Made by a program: the position numbers and the translations under genes. DNA of 64,000 nucleotides, from NCBI RefSeq assembly GCF_022347785.1, contig NZ_JAKRGA010000003.1, positions 248,001 to 312,000 on the forward strand, written 5' to 3'. The notes under the pieces are model-generated. The model was not told the origin of the DNA, did not search any database, and was given only the letters and a program-made list of their open reading frames with translations. The stretch comes from Psychrobium sp. MM17-31. GTDB lineage: Bacteria > Pseudomonadota > Gammaproteobacteria > Enterobacterales > Psychrobiaceae. This document shows, piece by piece, positions 9,744-19,825 of the stretch (position 1 is the first letter of the stretch; the number at the start of each line of letters is the position of its first letter).

Positions 9744-9758
9744 AGTAATTTAATTTGG
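9744..9758. promoter_or_regulatory. Degenerate HexR-like site upstream of GAPDH
   Basis: AGTAATTTAATTTGG matches 11 of 15 positions of the palindrome found twice upstream of hexR. It sits in the divergent region between the GAPDH gene and the DUF2989 lipoprotein, where a HexR site would be expected, but the right half-site is poor. Confidence 0.3.
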
Positions 9759-9923
9759 ATGATTACATCCAGCCTACATCATTTAAAATAATAGTGGTTA
9801 AACCTACTGAAATTCGCAATGATGACGCCTCTAAAATTGGCGGCTATTCTATAGCAGAAAGCCTTATATTACTAGGGTTTAGGCGGATTTATTAAAATGT
9901 AATATTTTAATCAGGACTGAAAG

Positions 9924-10736
9924 TTGAATACAAAAAAAGCGACATTGATAACAAGCATTATTTCGTTATCGCTAACAGGATGTTTTAGTGACGAAAAGAG
10001 TATCTATGGCATCTGCGATGATCACCCAGAAATCTGTATGGATATAGAAACCAAAGGCTGGTGTAAACAGGAAAGATCTAGCCTGATCCGCAATCGCTAC
10101 CAACAAATCGTTGACCCTGAGGACGAAGAAAACCTTTATAACAGCCTGATAAATTGGAAAAAGTTTAGTGAATGTATCGAAACAGCATCCAATATCAAGC
10201 GTAAAAACCTTAAAGACCGCGATCCAACAAAAGCAGCAAGTTTTGTTAATTCAGTCGCTGAAATAGAAAAACTTGAGCAACTGACCAAAAATAGCCAGCT
10301 TCCGCAGCTTTTATACTATCATTGGGCGCAAGACGGCGATGACAAGAAAATAGACCGCTTATTAAAGCTTGATAAAAAAGGTGAATTACAAACCACCCAA
10401 TTACAAATGATGATGGCGTCATACTATGACAAGCGTGACCGAAAAAAAGCCGCTAAAGCCCATTACAAAGCGCTTTCATATCTTACCCAACAAGATTTAG
10501 ACACATTAGATCATGGCATTTTTGCGTCACTATCTACTTACTTTTATCAATCGAGTAAACCGAAGTTGTCCTATGTATGGGCTCAAGTCGCAATAAAATA
10601 CGGACTTAAAGCTAACATCTATAGCTCATTAACAGCTGAAGTTAAAAAGCAAGGAGGCTCTATTGCTGATCTCGATGATAAAGCACAAAAAGTCTATGAC
10701 TCTATTCAATCATTGAACTTCAAACCACCAAAATAG
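9924..10736 (+). CDS. DUF2989 family lipoprotein
   Basis: A 270-residue predicted lipoprotein: a signal peptide ends in the lipobox LTGC with the lipidated Cys at residue 20. The mature part is helical, lysine-rich and TPR-like (YYDKRDRKKAAKAHYKALSYL, then LSYVWAQVAIKYGLKA), matching DUF2989 as I know it from Shewanella and Vibrio relatives. Translation starts at TTG 9924 with AGGA seven nt upstream. The aspartate after +1 (CFSDE) is not in position +2, so outer-membrane targeting is likely. It is divergent from GAPDH and 114 bp ahead of hexR. Function unknown; TPR-like repeats suggest a scaffold. Confidence 0.7.
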   Translation: MNTKKATLITSIISLSLTGCFSDEKSIYGICDDHPEICMDIETKGWCKQERSSLIRNRYQQIVDPEDEENLYNSLINWKKFSECIETASNIKRKNLKDRDPTKAASFVNSVAEIEKLEQLTKNSQLPQLLYYHWAQDGDDKKIDRLLKLDKKGELQTTQLQMMMASYYDKRDRKKAAKAHYKALSYLTQQDLDTLDHGIFASLSTYFYQSSKPKLSYVWAQVAIKYGLKANIYSSLTAEVKKQGGSIADLDDKAQKVYDSIQSLNFKPPK

Positions 10737-10757
10737 CTCACAAAGTTGGTACTTTTT

Positions 10758-10772
10758 TGTAATTTAATTACA
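10758..10772. promoter_or_regulatory. HexR operator 1 (perfect palindrome)
   Basis: TGTAATTTAATTACA is a perfect inverted repeat that fits the published HexR consensus of gammaproteobacteria (TGTAATNNNATTACA). It lies 79 bp before the hexR start codon, consistent with autoregulation and control of the following pykA. Confidence 0.75.
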
Positions 10773-10823
10773 GAAAAAGTGCCAACCCCGTTGCAAAACG
10801 CCTCAATATTATGTCATATTCCC

Positions 10824-10838
10824 TGTAAATTAATTACA
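10824..10838. promoter_or_regulatory. HexR operator 2, near the hexR ribosome site
   Basis: TGTAAATTAATTACA has one half-site change from the consensus and is flanked by CC/GG that extend the palindrome. Its end is 12 nt before the hexR ATG and it overlaps the only Shine-Dalgarno candidate (AGG). Bound protein would block transcription very close to the coding start. Confidence 0.65.
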
Positions 10839-10850
10839 GGCATTGTTTTT

Positions 10851-11705
10851 ATGAATGTTTTAGAGCAAATCCAACTTAATTTAAATAAATTAAGTCGCTC
10901 AGAGCGCAAAGTAGCCGACGCTATTCTCGCCTCCCCTAAGTCCGCGATTCATTCTAGTATCGCTACATTAGCTAAATTAGCTGACGTAAGTGAACCAACG
11001 GTTAACCGTTTTTGCCGTAGAATGGATACTAAAGGATTCCCTGATTTTAAATTACACCTAGCACAAAGCCTCGCCAATGGTACTCCTTATGTAAATCGCC
11101 ACGTTGAAGAAAGCGATAGCGTTGAGGATTACACCAACAAAATTTACGAGGCAACCCTCGCTAGTCTAGATCGCAGTCGTCAAATGGTAGATACCGCCAC
11201 CATCAATCGCGCTGTCGATATTCTTACCCAGTCGAAACAAATTTCGTTTTTCGGCCATGGTGCGTCAGCAGTGGTAGCCCAAGATGCCCTTAACAAATTT
11301 TTCCGCTTTAACGTACCAGTTCAGAGCTTTCAAGATGAGTTGATGCAGCGAATGAGTTGTATTAACTCAAGTGATGGTGACGTTGTCATCTTAATTTCAC
11401 ATACAGGGCGTACAAAGTCCCTTGTTGAACTAGCAATTATCGCAAAAGAGAACGATGCGACAGTTATTGGCATCACTGCGACTGATTCTCCGCTAGCCAA
11501 CGAGTGTAACTTGGTCATTTCCACCGAAATTCCGGAAGACACCGATTTATACATGCCTATGGCATCACGCATCGGTCAACTAGTGATCATAGATGTACTA
11601 GCAACAGGATTTACACTGCGCCGCGGCAGCAAATTCCGCGACAACTTACAAAAAGTAAAACAAGGGATCAAAGAATCTCGTTTTAACAAACTACTCGACA
11701 AATAA
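10851..11705 (+). CDS. hexR: HexR, RpiR-family regulator of central carbon metabolism
   Basis: A transcription factor that senses 2-keto-3-deoxy-6-phosphogluconate in its family and controls Entner-Doudoroff and glycolytic genes. At 284 residues it has an RpiR-type winged HTH (about 1-80, with [19 protein letters not shown] as recognition region) and a SIS sugar-phosphate domain (about 120-260, [15 protein letters not shown] and [14 protein letters not shown]). The ATG at 10851 gives the usual MNVLEQIQ start; in-frame upstream codons run through the operators and are not conserved protein. pykA follows after 28 bp, so the two likely form an operon under HexR. Confidence 0.93.
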   Translation: MNVLEQIQLNLNKLSRSERKVADAILASPKSAIHSSIATLAKLADVSEPTVNRFCRRMDTKGFPDFKLHLAQSLANGTPYVNRHVEESDSVEDYTNKIYEATLASLDRSRQMVDTATINRAVDILTQSKQISFFGHGASAVVAQDALNKFFRFNVPVQSFQDELMQRMSCINSSDGDVVILISHTGRTKSLVELAIIAKENDATVIGITATDSPLANECNLVISTEIPEDTDLYMPMASRIGQLVIIDVLATGFTLRRGSKFRDNLQKVKQGIKESRFNKLLDK

Positions 11706-11733
11706 ACGTGGCAATAAAACTACTAGGAATATT

Positions 11734-13170
11734 ATGTATAGACGTACAAAAATCTTAACCACCTTGGGGCCATCAACTGATACACCAGAAGTATTGGAAA
11801 ATCTTATTAAAGCTGGCGCCAACGTTGTCCGTTTGAATTTCTCCCACGGCACCGCACAAGATCACATCGATCGCGCCAACATGGTACGTGCCGCGGCAAA
11901 GAAATTAAATACTTATGTAGGCATCTTGGGTGATCTACAAGGCCCTAAAATCCGTGTTGCACGATTTAAAGATAAAAAAGTCATGCTTAACATTGGTGAT
12001 ACATTCACCTTAGACGCAGAGCTAGATAAAGACGCTGGCGATGCACAGCAAGTTGGTCTTGACTACAAAGAACTACCTAATGATGTTGCGCCTGGTGACT
12101 TATTATTACTCGATGATGGCCGTGTTCAATTAAAAGTTACTGGTATCGAAGGCAGTAAAGTGATCACCGAGGTAGTAATTGGTGGTCCTTTATCAAACAA
12201 CAAAGGCATCAACAAGAAAGGCGGTGGTTTAACCGCGCCTGCCCTAACGGAAAAAGACAAGCAAGACATTCTAACTGCCGCTGAGATTGGCGTTGAATAT
12301 TTGGCGGTATCATTCCCACGTAATGGCGATGAAATGCGTTATGCTCGTAACTTGGCAGAGAAAGCGGGTCTTAGCACTAAGCTAGTGGCAAAAATTGAAC
12401 GTGCTGAGGTAGTAGCAACCGATGAAGCACTAGACGATGTCATTCTAGCGTCTGATGCTGTGATGGTTGCTCGTGGCGATCTTGGTGTTGAAATCGGCGA
12501 CGCAGAATTGGTGGCAGTTCAGAAAAACATCATCGTACGTACTCGTACCTTAAATCGTGTGGTCATTACCGCTACGCAGATGATGGAATCGATGATTTCA
12601 AACCCAATGCCAACACGTGCTGAGGTAATGGACGTCGCAAACGCCGTACTTGATGGTACTGATGCAGTAATGCTATCAGCTGAAACCGCTGCTGGTGATT
12701 ACCCGATTGAAACTGTTCAAGCGATGGCGAATGTATGTTTAGGTGCTGAAAGCCACCCTTCTATTGCAAAATCACGCCATCGTGTATCAGAAGAGTTTAC
12801 AACTATTGAAGAAACGATTGCGCTATCAACCATGTATGCAGCAAACCATCTGACAGGCGTGAAAGCTATTGTCTCGCTAAGTGAGTCTGGTCGTACACCA
12901 AAACTGATGTCGCGTATTAGTTCGCACATGCCGATCTATTGTTTGTCACGTCATCATGCGACATTAGCCGCGGCTGCGTTATATCGCGGGGTTTATTCAG
13001 TATTCTTTGATTCTACAACCGTAGAATACGACAAGTTAACAATGGCAGCCATTGCGCAACTTAAATTAGATGGCCATGTTGAAACTGGTGATGTTGTGAT
13101 GTTTACCTGCGGCGATGCCATGGAAACTGTTGGTGGAACTAACACTTGTAAGGTGCTTACTGTTCAGTAA
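11734..13170 (+). CDS. pykA: Pyruvate kinase II
   Basis: Converts phosphoenolpyruvate and ADP to pyruvate and ATP. The 478 residues fit E. coli PykA (480). Start region [17 protein letters not shown], substrate-binding residues in NFSHGT, the [10 protein letters not shown] motif, and [29 protein letters not shown] are all visible. It is 28 bp downstream of hexR in the same direction. A strong terminator follows. Confidence 0.96.
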   Translation: MYRRTKILTTLGPSTDTPEVLENLIKAGANVVRLNFSHGTAQDHIDRANMVRAAAKKLNTYVGILGDLQGPKIRVARFKDKKVMLNIGDTFTLDAELDKDAGDAQQVGLDYKELPNDVAPGDLLLLDDGRVQLKVTGIEGSKVITEVVIGGPLSNNKGINKKGGGLTAPALTEKDKQDILTAAEIGVEYLAVSFPRNGDEMRYARNLAEKAGLSTKLVAKIERAEVVATDEALDDVILASDAVMVARGDLGVEIGDAELVAVQKNIIVRTRTLNRVVITATQMMESMISNPMPTRAEVMDVANAVLDGTDAVMLSAETAAGDYPIETVQAMANVCLGAESHPSIAKSRHRVSEEFTTIEETIALSTMYAANHLTGVKAIVSLSESGRTPKLMSRISSHMPIYCLSRHHATLAAAALYRGVYSVFFDSTTVEYDKLTMAAIAQLKLDGHVETGDVVMFTCGDAMETVGGTNTCKVLTVQ

Positions 13171-13200
13171 AGCCTTAGGTTAATTAACAACACAAACACA

Positions 13201-13230
13201 AAAACGGCGCTTTTAAGCGCCGTTTTGTCG
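13201..13230. terminator. Bidirectional terminator between pykA and nadE
   Basis: A 12-bp perfect stem AAAACGGCGCTT/AAGCGCCGTTTT with a two-base loop (13201-13226); A-rich on the left, T-rich on the right, between convergent genes. Confidence 0.9.
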
Positions 13231-13250
13231 TTTATTACACAAGGTCAGTA

Positions 13251-14072
13251 TTACATATCGTACACTGTTGGAATGGGTTGACGCTTGTGCTCGGTACGCT
13301 GATAAATCGCAATTAATTTATCTTCAACATCTTTATCAACTGTTTTACCTTCTAAGAAGTCATCGATTTGGTCATAAGTCATACCCAGTGCATCTTCATC
13401 TTTCAACTGAGGCTGATCGCATTCTAAATCCGCCGTTGGTGCTTTTTCAACGAGTAACGCAGGTGCACCTAGATGTTTGGCTAAGGCTCTTACCTGACGT
13501 TTATTAAGACCAAATAATGGCGCAAGATCGCAAGCGCCATCACCAAATTTAGTATAGAAACCAGTGATGTTCTCCGCTGAATGATCGGTACCAATCACCA
13601 AGCCGCCAACCAGGCCAGCAACATGATACTGCGCTGACATACGCATACGCGCTTTCAGATTACCTTTGACAAAATCTTTGTTTACCTGCTCTCCAACGGC
13701 TAAGTCATTTAATAACGTTTGCGCATCTAAGGCATCTGCCGCTTCTTTAACATTAATGGTTAATGCTTTACTCGGCTCAATAAAGCTTACCGCCATTTGT
13801 GCTTCATCTTCATCCTTTTGCTCGCCGTATGGCAAGCGCACGGCGTAAAACGCATAATCACTGGTTTCGGTTTCACTATTTAGCTCATTAACAGCCAATT
13901 GCGCTAAACGACCAGTTAGCGTCGAATCAATACCACCGCTAATACCTAAAACTAACGATTTTGCACCACTACTTAGCAGTGATTGCTTAATAAAACTAAC
14001 GCGACGACTTATTTCGAATTCAATATCAATTGTCGGTAATACACGCATTTGCGCAATAATTTCACTTTTCAT
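13251..14072 (-). CDS. nadE: Ammonia-dependent NAD+ synthetase
   Basis: Amidates nicotinate adenine dinucleotide to NAD using ATP and ammonia. The 273 residues match E. coli NadE (275). It has the N-type ATP-pyrophosphatase loop [16 protein letters not shown] (about residues 42-57), [49 protein letters not shown] and KAPTADLE. It has no glutaminase domain, so it depends on free ammonia. ATG start at 14072. The integrase-like gene lies 46 bp upstream in the same direction, so the two may be co-transcribed. Confidence 0.96.
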   Translation of the reverse strand: MKSEIIAQMRVLPTIDIEFEISRRVSFIKQSLLSSGAKSLVLGISGGIDSTLTGRLAQLAVNELNSETETSDYAFYAVRLPYGEQKDEDEAQMAVSFIEPSKALTINVKEAADALDAQTLLNDLAVGEQVNKDFVKGNLKARMRMSAQYHVAGLVGGLVIGTDHSAENITGFYTKFGDGACDLAPLFGLNKRQVRALAKHLGAPALLVEKAPTADLECDQPQLKDEDALGMTYDQIDDFLEGKTVDKDVEDKLIAIYQRTEHKRQPIPTVYDM

Positions 14073-14118
14073 GGAATACTTTCTACTTTATTGGTTGTTT
14101 TTACATTGTGCTTTAGCA

Positions 14119-15309
14119 TTAGCCTCGATACCACTGATTTAATCCTTGTTGGACCATAGGATCGTCTGCATCAAGCGCTAAGTAACTTTCTAGTTTGCGA
14201 TGAAACAAATAAGCGACAACACGCGGCTCAATGCCGAGACTTATCATCGCCTTTTCAATGTCTTTCAACAGCTGGCTCATTGAGCACTTATGATTGTGCA
14301 CTTCTTTAATAAACTGTTGTTGCAGCTTGGCTAGGCTCTTAGGATCCATGCCTTTATCCGCTTTCGCCCTTGCGCCTTTACCTGGCAATAAGTAAAGGCT
14401 TTGAGCATTACTAAAACTTTTAACACCTTGTTTTAATAATTTTTTTAGCGGCCCATCTAATGGAATCACCACGCCGCTTAATTTACCATCTCTTCCCCGC
14501 AACAACCATTTATTTCCCTTAATATCTTGCCTAAATGCACGGCAAATAGTCGCCAATGTTTGACCTGAGAGTATTTGCAGTTGCAACGTAAACAGATAAG
14601 CACTCTGGCTGGTGTCTTTGTGCGCCCGATAATAGATCCCTTTAAGCTGTGCTCCCGTTAACGAGCTCATTTCTTTACTTTCATCTTTAATGATTTGTTT
14701 AGGGACCTGAATCGTCGTCTGAAGAGGCAATTGATTGAGATATTCCTTTTGTACCGCAAACAACAGCAGTTGCTTGAAATAACTCATCAAGGACTTAACC
14801 AGTGAGCTTTTATTTTGTTCTATTAATGGATGGACCACTCGCAGAACAATAATACGTTCACTTAATTTTGTTAAATGAACGCTACCGATCGCTGGTAAAA
14901 TATGCTTCTCGATCATCGTGCAAATTTCACCACCGCGCGAGTAACGATCATTGATGTAATCGCGACCTAAATAACGCCAAAAATCTTTGAGACGAACTTG
15001 CTCTTTTTCCGCCTCAAATTTCATTTTTGCGATGTCTTTTCCCGCTTCAACATGAGGCTGAATTTGCAATGCGATTCGCCTCGCTAAACCAGCATCCATG
15101 TTCTCACTATTGCCAATAAAATAATTTACCTGTCGACCATTTCTACCACCAATGCGATAAAAAAAATAGAAGCTAGCAAGACGAGGGGCGTCAATTTTCT
15201 TTACGCCAAGGCGCACGTGAAACCCTTTAATTGCTAAATCATTTATTCGACTTATTGAATCGTCGCAATTTGCGATTAATTGCTCTGTAATTCTGTCAGA
15301 AATATTCAA
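14119..15309 (-). CDS. Integrase-like protein with apparently degenerate catalytic site
   Basis: Resembles P4-type tyrosine integrases. An N-terminal arm-binding-like part (FHVRLGVKKID, then FYFFYRIGGRNGRQVNYFIG, a DUF4102-style hairpin) is followed by a core-binding helical region and a catalytic-like domain from about residue 210. The expected first Arg (TGQR) is Thr (SGQT), and the HxxR box is replaced by SMSQLLKDIEK. A later His (YLFHRK) and a possible Tyr (LESY) remain. I infer it is not an active recombinase. TTG at 15307-15309 is chosen because GGAG lies six nt upstream; GTG 15339 or ATG 15336 upstream lack a ribosome site. No attachment repeats, tRNA or cargo flank it. Confidence 0.6.
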   Translation of the reverse strand: MNISDRITEQLIANCDDSISRINDLAIKGFHVRLGVKKIDAPRLASFYFFYRIGGRNGRQVNYFIGNSENMDAGLARRIALQIQPHVEAGKDIAKMKFEAEKEQVRLKDFWRYLGRDYINDRYSRGGEICTMIEKHILPAIGSVHLTKLSERIIVLRVVHPLIEQNKSSLVKSLMSYFKQLLLFAVQKEYLNQLPLQTTIQVPKQIIKDESKEMSSLTGAQLKGIYYRAHKDTSQSAYLFTLQLQILSGQTLATICRAFRQDIKGNKWLLRGRDGKLSGVVIPLDGPLKKLLKQGVKSFSNAQSLYLLPGKGARAKADKGMDPKSLAKLQQQFIKEVHNHKCSMSQLLKDIEKAMISLGIEPRVVAYLFHRKLESYLALDADDPMVQQGLNQWYRG

Positions 15310-15364
15310 AAAACACTCCAAAACACCCTTTAACATCACAAATGTAGCACATTACAACGAAACT

Positions 15365-15388
15365 AAAAAGCCATATAAATTGGCTTTT
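15365..15388. terminator. Terminator-like hairpin between the integrase-like and helicase genes
   Basis: Stem AAAAGCCA/TGGCTTTT with a 7-nt loop. It lies between divergent genes, so it sits in a leader rather than after a gene on either strand. The stem is A/T-heavy, so activity is uncertain. Confidence 0.4.
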
Positions 15389-15596
15389 ACACAACTACGA
15401 ACCAAACACCCCGCAATAAAAATAAAAACTCTTATTTTCCTAGGTTATTTCCAACTCTGTGGAAACTTCTACCATATTGTCACACTTTTCGCCCTGTTTT
15501 TTCCTGCGCTCGCTAGCATAATTGAAGAGAATTATTGGTGTTCAAACTCGGTTACATTTATACTAGCGCCACTATTTTTCAGCTATTGGATTGCCA

Positions 15597-16931
15597 TTGT
15601 CTTTTTCAAATTTCGGGCTTGATAAACGCCTAACTGCTTCCATCGAACACCTCGGTTTTGCCCAACCTACTCCGATCCAAAATGAAGCAATTCCCGTTGC
15701 AATTGCCGGTAAAGATATCCTTGCATCTTCACAAACTGGTTCGGGAAAAACCGTCGCATTTTTGCTACCGATCATGCAGCGACTTTTACGCCAAAAAGCA
15801 TTTTCAAAGCGCGATCCTCGCGCCTTGATTTTGGCACCAACACGCGAGTTAGCATTTCAGGTTTATCAAGATTTTAAAAAGCTCACTGGCAGCACAAATT
15901 TAAAAGCATCACTCATTGTTGGTGGTGAGAGTTTTAACGAACAAGCAAAGGTTTTGCGTAAAGAGCCTGATATCATCATCGGCACGCCTGGCCGTATGGC
16001 AGATCACTTAGAGCATCGTCATATTGCGCTGCACGCATTAGAAGTATTGGTCCTTGATGAAGCTGATCGCATGTTAGATTTGGGCTTTGCTACCGCCCTG
16101 CGTCATATCAACAACAATGCCGATCACCGCAAGCGTCAAACAATGCTGTTTTCAGCAACTATTGATGACCAAGCTATTAAATCCCTCAGTGTTGAAGTAC
16201 TAAAAGATGCGAAACGCATCGAGATTGGTCATAGTACCGATAAACACAAAAACATTAGCCAGCGAATTTTGTTAAGTGACCACCTAGATCACAAACAAGC
16301 GCAGTTAAGCGCGATTTGTAAAGACGAATTCGAGCAAATGCTTATCTTTACAGCTACTAAAGCAGACTCTGATCGCTTAGCTGCCTTACTTTGTGAACAA
16401 GGCGTTAATACGGCTGCATTGCACGGTGATTTACCGCAAGCCCAACGTAATAAGGTAATGGACGATTTTAAGCGTACGGTGACCAAGGTACTGGTGGCAA
16501 CAGATATCGCAGCACGTGGTCTTGATATCAAACACGTCAGTCATGTTGTGAACTTTGATTTACCTAAACACCCTGAAGACTATATCCATCGTATCGGTCG
16601 TACAGGCCGGGCTGGCAACTCAGGCGTAGCTATTAGTTTGGTGAGTAAAAAAGATTGGGCAAGCTTCGAGCGTATTCAATTATTACTCAAAACGAAGTTT
16701 AAGTTTGACACAATTGAAGGCTTAAAAGCGCGTTTTAAAGGATTAAAACCTAAAGCACCAGCTAAGCGTAAGCCAGTTGTAAAAAGATTATCAGCAATTA
16801 AGAAAGCTAGTAATAAGCCCGCACTTAAAGCGAAAGCGAAAAAGCTCGATAAGTCGTTTGTTGATAGTGTTGAAGTGGGCCATATCCCAATGAAGCGTAA
16901 GCCACGTGTGCGCAATGATGACGAGAGTTAA
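15597..16931 (+). CDS. DEAD-box ATP-dependent RNA helicase
   Basis: Unwinds RNA duplexes, probably in ribosome assembly or RNA turnover. All family motifs appear: Q motif (GFAQPTPIQNEAI), I (SSQTGSGKT), Ia (PTRELAFQ), II (VLDEADRMLD), III (FSATI), V (ATDIAARGLDI) and VI (HRIGRTGRAG). The core ends near residue 375. A lysine-rich tail (KPKAPAKRKPVVKRL and onward) likely adds RNA affinity. TTG 15597 with GGA six nt upstream fits the conserved LSFSNFGL start; TTG 15591 is the alternative. It is related to the RhlE/SrmB group, but I cannot assign one symbol. Confidence 0.88.
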   Translation: MSFSNFGLDKRLTASIEHLGFAQPTPIQNEAIPVAIAGKDILASSQTGSGKTVAFLLPIMQRLLRQKAFSKRDPRALILAPTRELAFQVYQDFKKLTGSTNLKASLIVGGESFNEQAKVLRKEPDIIIGTPGRMADHLEHRHIALHALEVLVLDEADRMLDLGFATALRHINNNADHRKRQTMLFSATIDDQAIKSLSVEVLKDAKRIEIGHSTDKHKNISQRILLSDHLDHKQAQLSAICKDEFEQMLIFTATKADSDRLAALLCEQGVNTAALHGDLPQAQRNKVMDDFKRTVTKVLVATDIAARGLDIKHVSHVVNFDLPKHPEDYIHRIGRTGRAGNSGVAISLVSKKDWASFERIQLLLKTKFKFDTIEGLKARFKGLKPKAPAKRKPVVKRLSAIKKASNKPALKAKAKKLDKSFVDSVEVGHIPMKRKPRVRNDDES

Positions 16932-16973
16932 AACCGTTTAACGAAAATTATCTTAGACTTTCTCTATTCCATA

Positions 16974-17001
16974 AAAAATGCCGCTATCAAGCGGCATTTT
17001 T
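16974..17001. terminator. Bidirectional terminator between helicase and lipase genes
   Basis: Stem AAAAATGCCGCT/AGCGGCATTTTT with an ATCA loop, flanked by A and T runs, between convergent genes. Confidence 0.9.
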
Positions 17002-17018
17002 GTGAGTGCAGTTGTTAT

Positions 17019-19565
17019 TTATTGCTTAACAACCGTTGCATCAGTCACTGGGATGACTTTACCGCCACTACCGATAAAGGTGGCTAATTCACTTTGCATT
17101 TCTAAAAGAACTTTAGTGTTACCTTCAACCGTAGTACCGCCACGCGTCACATCATTGGTTAAGATAGAGCTATGATGACCATCAGTAAAGCGAACGATAC
17201 CTTTCATACCATCAGCATTCATCATGGTTTCAGATACTGAAATCAGCTCCATTAGTTTAGCAAGCGGCTCGGTACCTGACAGCGGTGAATTTTTCGCTTG
17301 GTTTGGTACAACTTGGTCAGGCAGATTATCAGCACCATCGCCCACAACTTCCATCACGTGCATAGCATCAGTGTTGCCAGCAATCATACTGCCGTAGTTA
17401 ATCGGATCACTTGCATCAACCGCCGTCTGTGCTGCAAAAGCAAATTGCGCCGAGAATGGACCATATACAGCGTCAACTAACGCTGTATATTGTGGTGCAT
17501 TGGCTTCTTTTAATGCAGCTAGTTGATCTGCGGTAATACCTTGTGCTGCAGCTGTGCTTGCCAACAGATCTTGGAACGTAGATGATGAAGTTAAACCATC
17601 TTTAACTGTACCACCGAATGAACCAGACTCTAATAAGAAGCCAGGAATACCACCGCCAGGTGCTAGGAATGACGCGGCTTTAATACCGTAAGGGTTACCT
17701 GGAACTTCGATAGATAGCGGACGGTTAGCGTTAGCTACAAAGCTCACACCAGTAATCGCGCCTAACGAGTGACCGTAGAAACTAACGTTTGTTGGATCAA
17801 TCTTTAGTGAAGGGTCGTTTGCTTTAGCATTAAGTGCAAGACGCAAGGCCAGCAAATCCATTTCTGATTGACGTAGGTTATCACGTGCAGTTAGCAAACT
17901 TGCAAGGTTTAGGTAAGTCGTAGAATTACCCGGAATTGTTTGCTCGCCAACTTTAGTATCAGAAGCACCAATTGGCAACACGCCTAGTGGTGTCGTCATT
18001 TGACCAACACGAGCGCCGTGCAATGGATGATCGATTGCAACGACAACGATACCCGCTTCCGCCATCGCGCCAGCAAACGGCAATAAAGTTTCTTTGGTGG
18101 TTGTAATACCGTGTTGGTAAATCATTACCGGCCAACCTGCTGCAGGCATCTCAATTGGATCTTCGCCACGTGCTGCGCGACCAGCATTAATTACTGCTTC
18201 ATTAGGCACAGAAATTAACATTGGAATTTGCGCGACTGACTGCACTTTAGGTAGTGGATTAAATTTCGTTAAATGGCGTACTTGATCTAAAGGTACATTG
18301 ACTTTTTGGCCATTCACTTCAACTTCAACGGTAAACGTCATACCAACAAGGTTAGCTGGATTGTTGTCAAATGCACCACGACCCAATGCTTGTGCTTGTG
18401 GAGCGTATTGCGCTGCAAATGATTCAGCAGAAAGAACACCTGATTGTAGTGCACCAACTACCGTAATCGGACTATCACCCATCGCTTCAAAGCGACTAAA
18501 TAGTTCTGGACAATTAACTGGGTTTGGCGTTGGCATCTCTGCCGTTGTCTTACAGCCAGCTGCAGTTGGTGTTTTCAGATATTGTGGCGCATTCAATGTT
18601 GCGTTGTACATCATTGCGCGACTTGCACTATCAAATGCCTGTTTACCGGCAGGTGTACTAGGATCAACCGCACCAGCACCAACAAGCATTTGACCAGCAG
18701 TGAATGTTGTCGATGTAAACGGCGTAATCACTGGCGCGCTCGCCAGCATACCTAACTTAGCCACATCAAATACATCGCTAGTTGATTGCGTCGTAAAGCC
18801 AGCAGAATACACTAAAGAATCTTTATCTACACCAGCACCATCTAGTGCATTTTCATATGAATTAATTAAAGTTTGAAGACTTAACTGACTCGGTAAAGGA
18901 AGAGGTTTAGTATTGACATCGATACGCACAGACTCATAAGTAGAAGACGGCGCAAGTGCATTCCCGTTAGAATCTGTTACTAGATTCGTCACTGCAACTA
19001 AGTAACCTTGTTTGGCTTTAAATGGCTTAATTGGCACCATTACAATTTGGCTGCCAGATACTGTGGTAACAAAATCAACACCAAAGGTTAATTCTTCACC
19101 AATCTTACATGCACTCACTGAAGGCGCTGTAGTACATTCAGCATCCGGAGATAACGGACCGCCTAGCGTTGCTTCAAATACACGCACCGCACCAGCTTGT
19201 GACACACTTGTTGGCTCTAAGCTAACGCCTTGTGCCATTTTTACGTTAATTGACATTGGTGCTACAGTTGACCAACCATCTAATGCGCCAATAGCTGTTG
19301 ATGGATCGTAGTAGTTAATTGCAGCGCCCGCAGGTACAGTTTCACCTGGCATATTTAAAGTGCCGTCAGTCGTACCACTAAATAATAAATCGTTAGGAAC
19401 GGGAACTATCGCGTTGGCAGGATCGTAATCGATGCGTGAAAGTGGTAGTTGTTGACCACCGTTATCAATGACTTCTTCTTTAATTTCAGCAACGGTATCA
19501 CCGCCACCACAAGCTGTTAGCCCTAGTGCACTAGCAACTGCCACACTAAGCATTAACTTTTTCAT
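17019..19565 (-). CDS. Pla-1/cef (VolA-like) family extracellular lipase, lipoprotein
   Basis: A large surface or secreted lipoprotein esterase of the VolA/Pla-1/cef type, proposed for this family to release fatty acids from phospholipids. ATG 19563-19565 (MKKLMLS) has GGAG six nt upstream and gives a signal peptide ending in the lipobox LTAC followed by GGGD. The N-terminal half has Ig-like, bacterial SbsA-type segments (PFKAKQGYLVAVTN). The C-terminal alpha/beta-hydrolase region has the oxyanion-type YQHGITTTKE and nucleophile elbow YGHSLGAITG. Length 848 residues is typical. A late HHSS near the C-terminus likely supplies the catalytic His. It is transcribed alone; an inverted repeat CTCTCGA/TCGAGAG (19602-19641) lies upstream. 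Confidence 0.85.
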   Translation of the reverse strand: MKKLMLSVAVASALGLTACGGGDTVAEIKEEVIDNGGQQLPLSRIDYDPANAIVPVPNDLLFSGTTDGTLNMPGETVPAGAAINYYDPSTAIGALDGWSTVAPMSINVKMAQGVSLEPTSVSQAGAVRVFEATLGGPLSPDAECTTAPSVSACKIGEELTFGVDFVTTVSGSQIVMVPIKPFKAKQGYLVAVTNLVTDSNGNALAPSSTYESVRIDVNTKPLPLPSQLSLQTLINSYENALDGAGVDKDSLVYSAGFTTQSTSDVFDVAKLGMLASAPVITPFTSTTFTAGQMLVGAGAVDPSTPAGKQAFDSASRAMMYNATLNAPQYLKTPTAAGCKTTAEMPTPNPVNCPELFSRFEAMGDSPITVVGALQSGVLSAESFAAQYAPQAQALGRGAFDNNPANLVGMTFTVEVEVNGQKVNVPLDQVRHLTKFNPLPKVQSVAQIPMLISVPNEAVINAGRAARGEDPIEMPAAGWPVMIYQHGITTTKETLLPFAGAMAEAGIVVVAIDHPLHGARVGQMTTPLGVLPIGASDTKVGEQTIPGNSTTYLNLASLLTARDNLRQSEMDLLALRLALNAKANDPSLKIDPTNVSFYGHSLGAITGVSFVANANRPLSIEVPGNPYGIKAASFLAPGGGIPGFLLESGSFGGTVKDGLTSSSTFQDLLASTAAAQGITADQLAALKEANAPQYTALVDAVYGPFSAQFAFAAQTAVDASDPINYGSMIAGNTDAMHVMEVVGDGADNLPDQVVPNQAKNSPLSGTEPLAKLMELISVSETMMNADGMKGIVRFTDGHHSSILTNDVTRGGTTVEGNTKVLLEMQSELATFIGSGGKVIPVTDATVVKQ

Positions 19566-19825
19566 AAAATTCTCCATTTCCTTTAGTTATTATTTTTAAT
19601 TCTCTCGATAAGCTTGCTAGAATAGCGCCAAATTTCGAGAGCAATTTTGGATAATTGTTACAGATTAGGCTCAACTTAACCTAAAGAAAGCCAATAATCT
19701 ACACCTTTAAAGCACTAATTTAAGTAAAATTTGCTGCAAATTCAGCCAAATATTTAAAACATGCGTTTAAAGCTGGAATTTCATTTAGGTAAAATGCTCT
19801 AAAACCTATCATCAGGAAACTCTTA

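Noticed and set aside
15380-15622. An 80-residue hydrophobic plus-strand ORF ahead of the helicase gene
   Set aside because: It starts at a TTG inside a hairpin, has no ribosome site and overlaps the start of the helicase gene.
18298-18693. A 131-codon ORF antisense to the lipase gene
   Set aside because: Alanine- and proline-rich mirror of a well-supported coding frame.
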